The notes under the pieces are model-generated. The model was given only the letters and a program-made list of their open reading frames with translations. It did no database searches and was not told the origin of the DNA. The translations under genes and the position numbers were made by a program. 46,457 bases of DNA, taken from contig JALEGE010000152.1 of the NCBI GenBank assembly GCA_022760335.1, positions 1-46,457 on the forward strand, in the 5' to 3' direction. Of the stretch, positions 39,440 to 46,457 are shown piece by piece; within the stretch, counting starts at the first letter, position 1, and the number at the start of each line of letters is the position of its first letter. This stretch comes from Hyphomonadaceae bacterium (GTDB lineage Bacteria > Pseudomonadota > Alphaproteobacteria > Caulobacterales > Hyphomonadaceae).

Positions 39440-39559
39440 GGCCCGCCTTTGTCGTCATCATTGCAGTGGAGGTATCTAACGCCCGCATGGCGAGAATGCG
39501 ACTTTTATTCTGGCGCCGCGCTGCAATTGCTTGTGATACGCGCTCTTCATGCACCTGGA

Positions 39560-40315
39560 TCAGGTCTGTACAAAGCGCATCTTGAACTTGCCGGGGGTGA
39601 AATCCCAGATCGCTGCGCCGGTCATCAAGAGGGCGCCATGGGTGCGTGGTGTGTTGGCTGCATTTGCCGTTGCGGGCACCCAGACATGGAGCGTCTCGTC
39701 CAGTGTGCGTGTCAGCGCCTGGTGCAGGTGACCGCTGGCGAAGATGGCGATCGCGCCGCCTATGGCCAGGTCCAGCAGGCGATCACGCGCGGGTGCAGCG
39801 ACGGCCCAGGAGGCGGCCTCCGGCTCGTCGGGCGCTTCGATGAAGAGCGGTTTATGCAGGAACACCGCGATCCGGCTTTCCCCGCGCGTCGCCACGGCCT
39901 GTTCCAGATCCGCCCACTGGGCCTCTTCCTCCGCCCAGCCTGTACCGAACAGATGGACATTCAGCCCGATCAGGCGCCAGCCGGGCAGGGCAAGATCAAA
40001 CCGGTCGCTGCCGAATATGTCGAGAAAACGCGCCCGTCGCTGCACCGAAATTGGCTGCATCTGACGCGGACTGGCCGGTTCCTCGCCAATATCGTGATTG
40101 CCGGGGATGACATGTACGGGCGCATCAAGGCGCGCAAAACGCTGCTGGGCGGCCCGCAGATCGGAGTCATGGTCGGCGCCATCCACGGTGAGGTCGCCCG
40201 TCACCAGAATATGCGCGCCAGGGCCGGCTCGGCGGACCGCGCGCGAAAAGCCGCGCTGATGGCGCCATTGGCTCGCGCGCAGATGCGTATCGGAAAATTG
40301 CACCACTCTGACCAT
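39560..40315 (-). CDS. metallophosphoesterase (calcineurin-like)
   Basis: A 251-residue metallophosphoesterase. Metal motifs are visible: QFSDTHL (DxH), VTGDLTVDG (GD), PGNHDIG (GNHD), HKPLF and ASGHLHQ (GHxH). The length and layout resemble small class III cAMP phosphodiesterase/CpdA-like enzymes; the substrate is unproven. The ATG at 40315 fits a GGAG ribosome site; upstream TTG-initiated frame is unlikely. Confidence 0.9.
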   Translation of the reverse strand: MVRVVQFSDTHLRASQWRHQRGFSRAVRRAGPGAHILVTGDLTVDGADHDSDLRAAQQRFARLDAPVHVIPGNHDIGEEPASPRQMQPISVQRRARFLDIFGSDRFDLALPGWRLIGLNVHLFGTGWAEEEAQWADLEQAVATRGESRIAVFLHKPLFIEAPDEPEAASWAVAAPARDRLLDLAIGGAIAIFASGHLHQALTRTLDETLHVWVPATANAANTPRTHGALLMTGAAIWDFTPGKFKMRFVQT

Positions 40316-40450
40316 GGATTTGTCCGCTCCCGGCTTCCGCACTAGACTCGGTTGCTCACTGCGTGAGTCAGGGTGGCTCAAGCTGATGACAAACGAGTCT
40401 AAAGATGGCTATGAGGCCTCGCCGTGCGGGGCAAGAGGGGAGCGATGCCC

Positions 40451-41464
40451 ATGAGCGGGTTTCAAGCCGAAGACGAGACATCCGGAGCGGGGCTGGATGT
40501 GCCGCCGCGCTTCAAACAGTTCGAGCGCACCTATTACAATGAGATCCGCCCGATGCTGCAGGCGCGCGAGGGCGAGCGGGTCAAGGCGGTGGACATAGCG
40601 AAGAAGACGATTGGTGGCGGCGTTCTGCTGGCCCTGATCGGTGGGGCGCTTAGCCTGTTTGTCTTCAATGCGCCCCATGCCCTGATTGCTGGAGCGGTTG
40701 GTGGGGTGCTCGTCGGTGCGATTGGCACCAGTCCGATACGCAAGCTTTCCGGTGAGGCAAAGGCCCTGCTGGTGCGCCCGGTGGCCGAGAGCCTCGACCT
40801 GTTTTTCGAACCCAAGCCTGGCCAGGTGGACAGCATCAGTGATCACCGCCGGGTTGGCCTTTTGCCGAGCTATGACCGGTCAAGCTTCGAGGACCAGCTT
40901 GTCGGCGCGCATGAAGGCGTGGATTTCGAGTTTTTCGAATGCACGCTGAAGCAACGGCGCACCTCGACCTCCAATGGCCGCACGCGCACCCATTATGTCA
41001 CCGTGTTCAAGGGCCAGTGTATCCGCATGGATTTTCACAAGCGCTTTTTCGGCGAGACTCTGGTGCGGCGCGATGCCGGGATTTTCAACATGTTCGGCGG
41101 CCGGCGGGGGATGGACCGTGCACGCCTGGAAGATCCGGAATTCGAGAAGGCTTTCGAGGTGTACACCACCGACCAGGTCGAGGCGCGCTTTCTGCTGACG
41201 CCGGATTTCATGCAGACCCTGGTGGATCTGGAGCGTGCGCTGCATGGCAAGAAACTGCGTTGTGCCTTCTCCGGAGAAGAGATGTTCGTGGCGGTGGAAG
41301 GCGGGGACCTGTTCGAACCGGGCAGCCTGTTCAAATCGCTCGATGATCCTGCACGGGTACGCGACTTGCTGCTCGATTTCGAGGCTGTGTTCAATCTGAT
41401 CGAAACGGTCAGTGCGCGCCGCCGGGTCGAAGGTGAGGCGCGGGGCACGCCGGATCAGGATTAG
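40451..41464 (+). CDS. DUF3137 membrane protein
   Basis: A 337-residue protein. Two adjacent membrane helices lie near 60-100 (GGGVLLALIGGALSLFVF, ALIAGAVGGVLVGAIG). The remaining cytoplasmic-looking part (SSFEDQLVGAHEGVDFEFFECTLKQRRT ... VFKGQCIRMDFHKRFFGETLVRRD ... LERALHGKKLRCAFSGEEMFVAVEG) matches the DUF3137 family. The function is unknown. The start at 40451 is preferred because AGGGGAG is spaced 8 bases from it; 40445 is too close. Confidence 0.85.
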   Translation: MSGFQAEDETSGAGLDVPPRFKQFERTYYNEIRPMLQAREGERVKAVDIAKKTIGGGVLLALIGGALSLFVFNAPHALIAGAVGGVLVGAIGTSPIRKLSGEAKALLVRPVAESLDLFFEPKPGQVDSISDHRRVGLLPSYDRSSFEDQLVGAHEGVDFEFFECTLKQRRTSTSNGRTRTHYVTVFKGQCIRMDFHKRFFGETLVRRDAGIFNMFGGRRGMDRARLEDPEFEKAFEVYTTDQVEARFLLTPDFMQTLVDLERALHGKKLRCAFSGEEMFVAVEGGDLFEPGSLFKSLDDPARVRDLLLDFEAVFNLIETVSARRRVEGEARGTPDQD

Positions 41465-41612
41465 AGCCGTGGGAATTCAGGCAGATGAGGCGGGTTCGTG
41501 ACATAATCTGGGCAACCCCGTTCAGGCTTGCTTCAGTCCTGAACCTGTAGGTATTGGGCCAGAACGGAATGAATGGCGCTTTGCTTGCGCCGCAGAGTTT
41601 GAAAGACGACGC

Positions 41613-41990
41613 ATGACTTACAAATCCGGCCTTCTGGCCCTTGTCGCCGCCTTGACCCTTGCTATGCCTGCGGGCGCCCTGACAGCGCAGGAAGCTGCGC
41701 AATGCCGTGTGATGTCCCAGAGTTTTGGGGTGCGCCAGGCTGAAGTGTTGGAGCTGCAGGAACGCCAGGCAGAGCTGGCCACCCTGGCTGATGAGTTGGG
41801 CGCGGCATGGGAGCTGAAAGAGGAAGTGCGCAATTTCAGCGCGGGCCACGCCGCCGAAGCCGATGAGGCGCGCATTGCCTTTGATGAGGCCAAGATGGAC
41901 GCCATGCGCGTCACGGCGGATCTGCGCAGCAAGGCGCAGATGCTGAACGCGGATGTGGCGCAGTTCAATGCGCGCTGCGCGAGCGATTAG
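41613..41990 (+). CDS. secreted coiled-coil protein
   Basis: A 125-residue exported protein. The signal peptide is MTYKSGLLALVAALTLAMPAGALTAQ. The mature part is a charged coiled coil (AEVLELQERQAELATLADELGAAWELKEEVRNFSAGHAAEADEARIAFDEAKMDAMRV) with one Cys near each end (QCRV and ARCASD), so a disulfide or dimer is possible. It is not recognised as a named family. Confidence 0.8.
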   Translation: MTYKSGLLALVAALTLAMPAGALTAQEAAQCRVMSQSFGVRQAEVLELQERQAELATLADELGAAWELKEEVRNFSAGHAAEADEARIAFDEAKMDAMRVTADLRSKAQMLNADVAQFNARCASD

Positions 41991-42021
41991 AGCGTCTCAA
42001 GTTTCAGCCAAATCGCATTTT

Positions 42022-42127
42022 CTCCGCAGACACCTGCGCAGGCAGGTGTCCATGGACCATTCTCGTAAACGGGAGCGCCTGGCTGCGTCTTTCGTCCATG
42101 GATCCCTGCTTTCGCAGGGATTCGCGG
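42022..42127. repeat. PAQAGIH-type palindromic repeat, copy 2
   Basis: Same ends and spacing as 27478-27582, with a diverged centre. It lies between the secreted coiled-coil gene and xthA, both ending here, and its hairpins may end transcription. Confidence 0.8.
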
Positions 42128-42159
42128 AAACGAGCACTTCCACTGAAACTTATGTGAAC

Positions 42160-42939
42160 CTAATCCTCAAATTCCCCGATCACCGGCACATGGTCTGACG
42201 GCTTGGTCAGCTCCCGCGCCTTGCGGAAGATTTCCACGCCTTTCAGACGGTCTGCCGCGCCGGGCGAGCAGAGAAGGTGGTCGATGCGGATGCCGTGATC
42301 CTTGGCGAAGGCGCCGCCCTGATAGTCCCAGAAGGAATATTGGTGCGCGCGCCCGTCCAGGGTCTCGAAGGCTTCGGTGAGGCCCAGCCACAAGAGCTTG
42401 CGGAAGGCTGCACGGGTCTCGTTCAGGCCCAGCGCATCCTCGGCCCAGAGCGAAAAGTCCCAGCAATCCTCATCGCGCGGGATGCAGTTATAATCCCCGG
42501 CCAGGATGAAGGCATCTTCCTCAGCCATGCGGCGCTTGGCATGGGCATAAAGCCGTTCCATCCAGGCGAGCTTATAGTCATATTTCGGCCCTGGCGCTGG
42601 ATTGCCATTGGGCAGATAGAGCGAGGCCACGCGCAGGGGCCGTTCGGCCATGACCAAGGCCTCGATGAAGCGTGCCTGGTCATCTTCATCATCCCCTGCA
42701 AGCCCGGTCTCGACATCTTCCAGCGGAAATTTTGAGAGCAGGGCAACGCCATTATAGCTCTTTTGGCCATGCACCGCACAGGTCCAGCCGGCATCTTCCA
42801 GTTCCAGATAGGGGAAGGCGTCGGTCTCGCATTTCAATTCCTGCAAACAGACCACATCACAGTCCATGGCGGCGAGCACCTCCAGCACTGTGGGCAGGCG
42901 GGCCTTGACCGAGTTCACGTTCCAGGTGGCGATTTTCAT
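42160..42939 (-). CDS. xthA: exodeoxyribonuclease III
   Basis: An AP endonuclease and 3'-exonuclease for base excision repair. The 259-residue product has KIATWNVNSVKARL, VVCLQELKCE (Glu metal ligand), GLYLPNGNP-type YLPNGNPAPG, ILAGDYNCIPRDEDC (Asp/Asn), and the end RIDHLLCSP ... PSDHVPV (DH). The start is the ATG at 42939; a longer frame upstream is not conserved. Confidence 0.96.
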   Translation of the reverse strand: MKIATWNVNSVKARLPTVLEVLAAMDCDVVCLQELKCETDAFPYLELEDAGWTCAVHGQKSYNGVALLSKFPLEDVETGLAGDDEDDQARFIEALVMAERPLRVASLYLPNGNPAPGPKYDYKLAWMERLYAHAKRRMAEEDAFILAGDYNCIPRDEDCWDFSLWAEDALGLNETRAAFRKLLWLGLTEAFETLDGRAHQYSFWDYQGGAFAKDHGIRIDHLLCSPGAADRLKGVEIFRKARELTKPSDHVPVIGEFED

Positions 42940-43004
42940 CTGGCCTGCATAGGGCGCGCGGCATGGCTTGGCTAGATTGGTTGCGCTGAACAAGGTCCAG
43001 CGCG

Positions 43005-43529
43005 CTAACGCGCACCATCCTCAAACGCGGCAAGGGCCCATTCGGCGAAGCTGGCGAGATTGCCGCCCTCGAAGAAAAACCCACCCACACCAGCGGCATG
43101 GGCCGCCTCGATATCAGCCGGCTTGTCGCCAATCAGGAAGCTGGCCTCGCGGCGAACCGGAAATTCGGCCATGGCTTGGAGCAGCATGCCGGGCCCGGGC
43201 TTGCGATCGAGGCTTTCACGGGCATAGCGCGCAAGGTTGCCGTCGGGGTGGAAAGGGCAATGATAAATCCGGTCGATCTCGGCGCCCTGTGCGGCAAACT
43301 CTGTCAGCAGATGCTTATGTACCGCCTGCATGTCTGCCTCAGTATAAAGGCCATGGGCGATGCCGGTCTGGTTGGTAACAATGAAGACAAACCAGCCGCG
43401 CGCCTTGAAGCGGGCGACACAGTCCATTGCGCCGTCTACCCATTCAAGATCCGCTATCCGGGCGACATAGCCGCGATCCTCATTGAGGACACCGTCTCGA
43501 TCCAGGAAGAGGGCGGGGCGCAGGCTCAT
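43005..43529 (-). CDS. gmhB: HAD phosphatase of the GmhB family
   Basis: A 174-residue HAD-type phosphatase. It shows the motifs LFLDRDGVLN (DxDG), VTNQTGIAHG, the zinc-loop half CPFHPDG and RKPGPGMLLQA, then IGDKPADIEAAHAAGV. GmhB removes the 7-phosphate of heptose bisphosphate in LPS core synthesis. The second Cys pair of the usual zinc site (CxC before RKP) is replaced by SLDRKP, so zinc binding may be lost. It is 66 bp upstream of xthA in the same direction. Confidence 0.85.
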   Translation of the reverse strand: MSLRPALFLDRDGVLNEDRGYVARIADLEWVDGAMDCVARFKARGWFVFIVTNQTGIAHGLYTEADMQAVHKHLLTEFAAQGAEIDRIYHCPFHPDGNLARYARESLDRKPGPGMLLQAMAEFPVRREASFLIGDKPADIEAAHAAGVGGFFFEGGNLASFAEWALAAFEDGAR

Positions 43530-43578
43530 GCCTGATGCTCTAAAGCGACTCCTGTCCCTTCGCCAGCGGTCGCCCCTC

Positions 43579-44829
43579 TCAGGCGATTTGCTCTGTCTTT
43601 TCCCGATTCATGCGGAAACCATGGAGCACCGGCACCAGGGCGAGAGCTGTAAGACATGCGGCCAGCAGGAAGGCCGCCCCGGGGAAATGCACCGGTGCTG
43701 CGCCGCTGGAGAAGTAATACAGTGTCTGGGTCATGATCAGCGGGGCGATCACCAGGGACAGGGCATTCAGGCTCGCCGTCGCGCCATGCAGCTCGCCTTG
43801 TGCGTTTTCCGGGGTGAGATTTGAGGTGATCGTGTTCATTGCCGGGGTCGTCACGCCGCCCAGCGAGGCCAGCGGCACAATGATGTACATCATCCAGGGC
43901 TCGACGGCGAAGGCAAAGGCGGTGAAGGCGAGAAGATTGGTGGTAAAGCCCAGCAAGGCCGTGCGCACGGTACCGATCGCCTTCAGGATCTTGCCCATCA
44001 AGACCGCCTGCACCAGGGCGGAGCCAAGGCCGAACGCCGCCAGGGAAAAGCCAATCTCGCGTGGGCCCCAATCATAGCGGATCTCGCCATGGAAGGACCA
44101 GGTGGCCGGATATACAGCATGTGCCAAGGCCAGAATGCCCATCCCGACCAGGAAGACCGCGACATGAGGGAGCTTTGAGAAATGCTTGAACGCGCCGAAC
44201 GGATTGGCGCGCGACAGCTCGAACCGGCGAACATTTTCCGGTTTCAGAGATTCCGGCAGGACAAACAGACCGTACATGACATTCAGCCCGGCGATGATTG
44301 CTGCAGCAAAGAAAGGCGCGCGCGGGCCAATCTGGCCGAGCAGGCCGCCTATGGCCGGGCCAAGAATAAAGCCGATCCCGAAAGCTGCGCCCATCATGCC
44401 AAACGCTGCGCCGCGCCGGTCTGGCGACGTGGTGTCGGCGATATAGGCATTGGCCGTGGAATAGGTGGCTGAGGCAATGCCCGAGAGGGCACGGCCAAGA
44501 AACAGTATCCATAGTGCGTTTGCAAAGCCCATGATCGCAAAGTCGAGCGCGAGCATGGCCATGGAGGCGAGCAGGACAGGGCGCCGGCCGAACCGGTCTG
44601 ACAAGCTGCCAAGGGTCGGCATGGCGAGGAAATTCGTCAGCGCGAAGGTTGCTGTCAGCGGGCCAGCCCAGGCCACGGCCTCCTCGGCAGCAAGCCCGGT
44701 CAACTCTTCCAGCAGGTCGGGCATCACCGGCACGATCATGCCGAAGGCCAGCATGTCCAGCGTCACGCAGACAATGACGAACAGAAAGGCGTTACCGCCG
44801 TGCTTGGGGGTCTCAGCGGTCTCGCTCAT
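43579..44829 (-). CDS. MFS transporter, TetA/Tcr-like
   Basis: A 416-residue transporter with 12 predicted helices. Motif A is GSLSDRFGRRPVLL, followed by RALSGIASATYSTANAYIAD and PAIGGLLG, characteristic of the TetA-like drug/H+ antiporters. The actual substrate is unknown; many such chromosomal proteins do not confer tetracycline resistance. It lies 49 bp upstream of gmhB and 67 bp downstream of the GT2 gene. Confidence 0.9.
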   Translation of the reverse strand: MSETAETPKHGGNAFLFVIVCVTLDMLAFGMIVPVMPDLLEELTGLAAEEAVAWAGPLTATFALTNFLAMPTLGSLSDRFGRRPVLLASMAMLALDFAIMGFANALWILFLGRALSGIASATYSTANAYIADTTSPDRRGAAFGMMGAAFGIGFILGPAIGGLLGQIGPRAPFFAAAIIAGLNVMYGLFVLPESLKPENVRRFELSRANPFGAFKHFSKLPHVAVFLVGMGILALAHAVYPATWSFHGEIRYDWGPREIGFSLAAFGLGSALVQAVLMGKILKAIGTVRTALLGFTTNLLAFTAFAFAVEPWMMYIIVPLASLGGVTTPAMNTITSNLTPENAQGELHGATASLNALSLVIAPLIMTQTLYYFSSGAAPVHFPGAAFLLAACLTALALVPVLHGFRMNREKTEQIA

Positions 44830-44896
44830 GGCGAGGTGACATGCGCTGAGCGGGCGGCCCGGTCAACTGTGCTTTTTGTGTTTTCCGCCCGCGCCT

Positions 44897-45910
44897 CTAG
44901 CGGTTGTCGAGTGCGGAGTAGCTCAGGAAAACCGCGCGCTTGGCTTCGATCCGGGCGCGCGCCAGGCTGTCGAGGATTAGCCCACATACGGTCGAGATTG
45001 CGCCGGTGATGACGATGCCCGTTGCCAGGATGGCCGTGGGAAAGCGCGGTACCAGGCCGGTTTCCACCCAGGTAAAGATCAAGGGCACGGACAGCATGGC
45101 GCCGATCGTTGCCAGAGCAAGGCCGATCAGCCCGAAAAAGGCGGCGGGACGGGTCTCCTTGGCCAGCATGGCGAACATGCCGAGGATGCGGAAGCCATCA
45201 CGGAATGTGCGCAGTTTTGACTGGCTGTCTTCTGGGCGCACGCCATAGCGGGTGGGTCGCTCCAGGCACGGAATGCCGAGCTGGCTGGCATGCACGCTCA
45301 TCTCTGTTTCGATCTCGAAGCCGCCAGAGACCGCCGGGAAGCTTTTCACGAAACGGCGCGAGAAAACGCGATAGCCGGAGAAGATGTCGGTAAAATCGCG
45401 GCCGAAGATGCGGTGATAAAGACCGTTGAAGATCTTGTTGCCAAGGGCGTGGCCCTCGCGCCCGGCATCGCGGGTGACATCGGCGCGCGTGCCAACCACC
45501 ATGTCGACATGGTTACGCTGCAACAGCTCGACCAGGGTTGGCGCCATTGAGGCATCATAGGTCGCGTCGCCATCGGCCATGACATAGATATCGGCATCGA
45601 CATCGGCGAAGATGCGGCGCACCACATGGCCCTTGCCCTGGCGGTGCTCACGCCGAACGATCGCGCCGGCGCGCGCGGCGATATCGGCCGTGCCATCGGT
45701 GGAGTTATTGTCGAAGACATAGATCCGGGCGGTGGGCAGCGCGGCGCGGAAATCCTCGATCACCTGGGTGATGGTCGCCGCTTCATTATAGCAAGGAATG
45801 GTGACGGCGATCTCAAGCGGGCGCGGCGCCGGCTCTGGCGCGCTGTGATAGGATTGGGACGGGGCCAGACTCATCTCTCGTGCAGCCTTTCGGTAACCTC
45901 GCTGTGTCAT
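44897..45910 (-). CDS. GT2-family glycosyltransferase (dolichyl-phosphate-mannose-synthase type)
   Basis: A 337-residue protein. Its GT2 fold is at about 33-240: AVTIPCYNEAATITQVIEDFRAALPTARIYVFDNNSTDGTAD, VMADGDATYD (DxD-like) and FSGYRVFSRRFVKSFP. Two predicted membrane helices near the C-terminus (about 253-310) suggest membrane attachment, as in polyprenyl-phosphate sugar synthases. Starts at 45910 or 45874 are possible. It is divergent from the GT-C-like gene at 45978, whose lipid-linked sugar donor it may make. Confidence 0.88.
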   Translation of the reverse strand: MTQRGYRKAAREMSLAPSQSYHSAPEPAPRPLEIAVTIPCYNEAATITQVIEDFRAALPTARIYVFDNNSTDGTADIAARAGAIVRREHRQGKGHVVRRIFADVDADIYVMADGDATYDASMAPTLVELLQRNHVDMVVGTRADVTRDAGREGHALGNKIFNGLYHRIFGRDFTDIFSGYRVFSRRFVKSFPAVSGGFEIETEMSVHASQLGIPCLERPTRYGVRPEDSQSKLRTFRDGFRILGMFAMLAKETRPAAFFGLIGLALATIGAMLSVPLIFTWVETGLVPRFPTAILATGIVITGAISTVCGLILDSLARARIEAKRAVFLSYSALDNR

Positions 45911-45977
45911 AGCTTGTCAGGCTTAATGAGGTGTTGCCGGCAATGGCGCCGGAATTCCCTCTGTGTGGAGACCCTGA

Positions 45978-46457
45978 GTGACCCGGTTCAAGCAGCAGAT
46001 GCCAGACTGGCTGATGACGCCACAAACCCAGGTCATGATCGGGATCGGGACGGTCATACTCTATCTGATCCTCAAGGCGGCGTTTGGCTGGAATGGAGCC
46101 TTGCCCGGCAATGATGATCTCATGCGTCTGGTCCAGGTGCGCGATCTCCTGGCCGGCCAGGCCTGGATGGATGTCAGCCAGGATCGTTTCCTCACGCCAG
46201 AGGGCGGAGCGATGCACTGGTCGCGCATTCCGGACATTCTTCTTGGAGGGCTGATCCTTCTCTTTACACCCTTTCTCGGTCCTGAGGGCGCAGAGCACGC
46301 CGCGCTGATTGCCTGGCCATACCTCTTGCTTTGCGGTGCCCTGTCGGCCCTGGCGGTGGGGCTTCACAGGCTCGGCGCCGGGCGCGCCGGCATTTTGTTG
46401 GGGCTGGTCTTCTTTCTCGCTACCCATGCCATGGTACAGTTCCAGCCCGGCCGGATC
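45978..46457 (+). CDS. GT-C-like membrane protein, 3' end beyond window
   Basis: An open frame from GTG 45978 (GGAG 7 bases upstream; ATG at 45999 as alternative) runs without stop through the last base, giving 160 residues. It shows a membrane helix (IGIGTVILYLILKAAFGW), the DDLMRLVQVRDLLAGQAWMDVSQ region, then more helices (LLGGLILLFTPFLG, LIAWPYLLLCGALSALAVGL). The D-D/MRLVQ/WMD pattern is typical of membrane glycosyltransferases (GT-C type) that use polyprenyl-phosphate sugars. It is incomplete, so domain limits are unknown. Confidence 0.75.
   Translation, partial: MTRFKQQMPDWLMTPQTQVMIGIGTVILYLILKAAFGWNGALPGNDDLMRLVQVRDLLAGQAWMDVSQDRFLTPEGGAMHWSRIPDILLGGLILLFTPFLGPEGAEHAALIAWPYLLLCGALSALAVGLHRLGAGRAGILLGLVFFLATHAMVQFQPGRI

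Noticed and set aside
39200-40345. 381-codon plus-strand open frame
   Set aside because: Opposite to lepB and the metallophosphoesterase, both of which have complete active-site motifs.

Overview
The window reads as a contiguous chromosomal piece of a GC-rich alphaproteobacterium. The best fit is the Maricaulales/Hyphomonadaceae (Caulobacter-like) group. This is inferred from gene content and style: ruvAB, dnaX-ybaB, xseB-ispA-dxs, a TadE/TadG-type pilus cluster, an intracellular PHB depolymerase, a LuxR solo, many small acyl-CoA and lipid genes, and dispersed intergenic repeats typical of this class. No rRNA, tRNA, CRISPR array, transposase or integrase was found.

Layout. 1-2614: ruvA and ruvB, split by an AT-rich 0.9-kb insert that carries its own consensus-like promoter and two small genes. 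2660-4846: three single-membrane-span pilus-assembly-like proteins (one TadG-like with a predicted beta-helix, two TadE-like). 4850-9142: PHB depolymerase, two alpha/beta hydrolases, acyl-CoA thioesterase II. 9230-11263: dnaX and ybaB without recR. 11370-13634: TonB-dependent receptor. 13987-17514: a large acidic low-complexity protein and a TlpA-like lipoprotein. 17601-25180: lipid catabolism (thiolase, acyl-CoA dehydrogenase, lysophospholipase-type hydrolase, SCP2 protein, acyl-CoA carboxyltransferase), interspersed with a Kbp-like BON-LysM protein, a cupin, a VOC protein and a small secreted protein. 25286-28912: TPR-like lipoprotein, vWA/CoxE-like protein and RtcB RNA ligase, separated by repeat elements. 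29054-31936: a tiny CPxC ORF with hairpins in front of rtcB, an unknown helical protein, and a TIR-transmembrane-periplasmic protein. 32061-35211: dxs, ispA, xseB (isoprenoid precursor cluster). 35316-36586: LuxR-type regulator and a small coiled-coil protein. 36670-41990: histidine phosphatase, CelD-like acyltransferase, lepB, metallophosphoesterase, DUF3137 protein and a secreted coiled-coil protein. 42160-46457: xthA, GmhB-like phosphatase, TetA-like MFS transporter and GT2 glycosyltransferase (all minus strand), then a divergent membrane protein running off the window end.

How the genes fit together. Much of the window is housekeeping (Holliday junction processing, replication clamp loader, DEP-pathway isoprenoids, signal peptidase, base excision repair). 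A second theme is storage-lipid and fatty-acid turnover: phaZ, tesB, thiolase, acyl-CoA dehydrogenase, SCP2 and a carboxyltransferase. Candidate TGC-rich operators resembling PhaR sites lie upstream of phaZ, the TonB receptor and the acyl-CoA dehydrogenase.

The most unusual items are: (1) a TIR-domain protein whose cytoplasmic TIR is linked through one membrane helix to seven Cys-pair repeats and a LysM-like C-terminus; (2) a 27-residue ORF followed by two hairpins and an intrinsic terminator just upstream of rtcB, which looks like an attenuator or leader; (3) the AT-rich island inside ruvAB.
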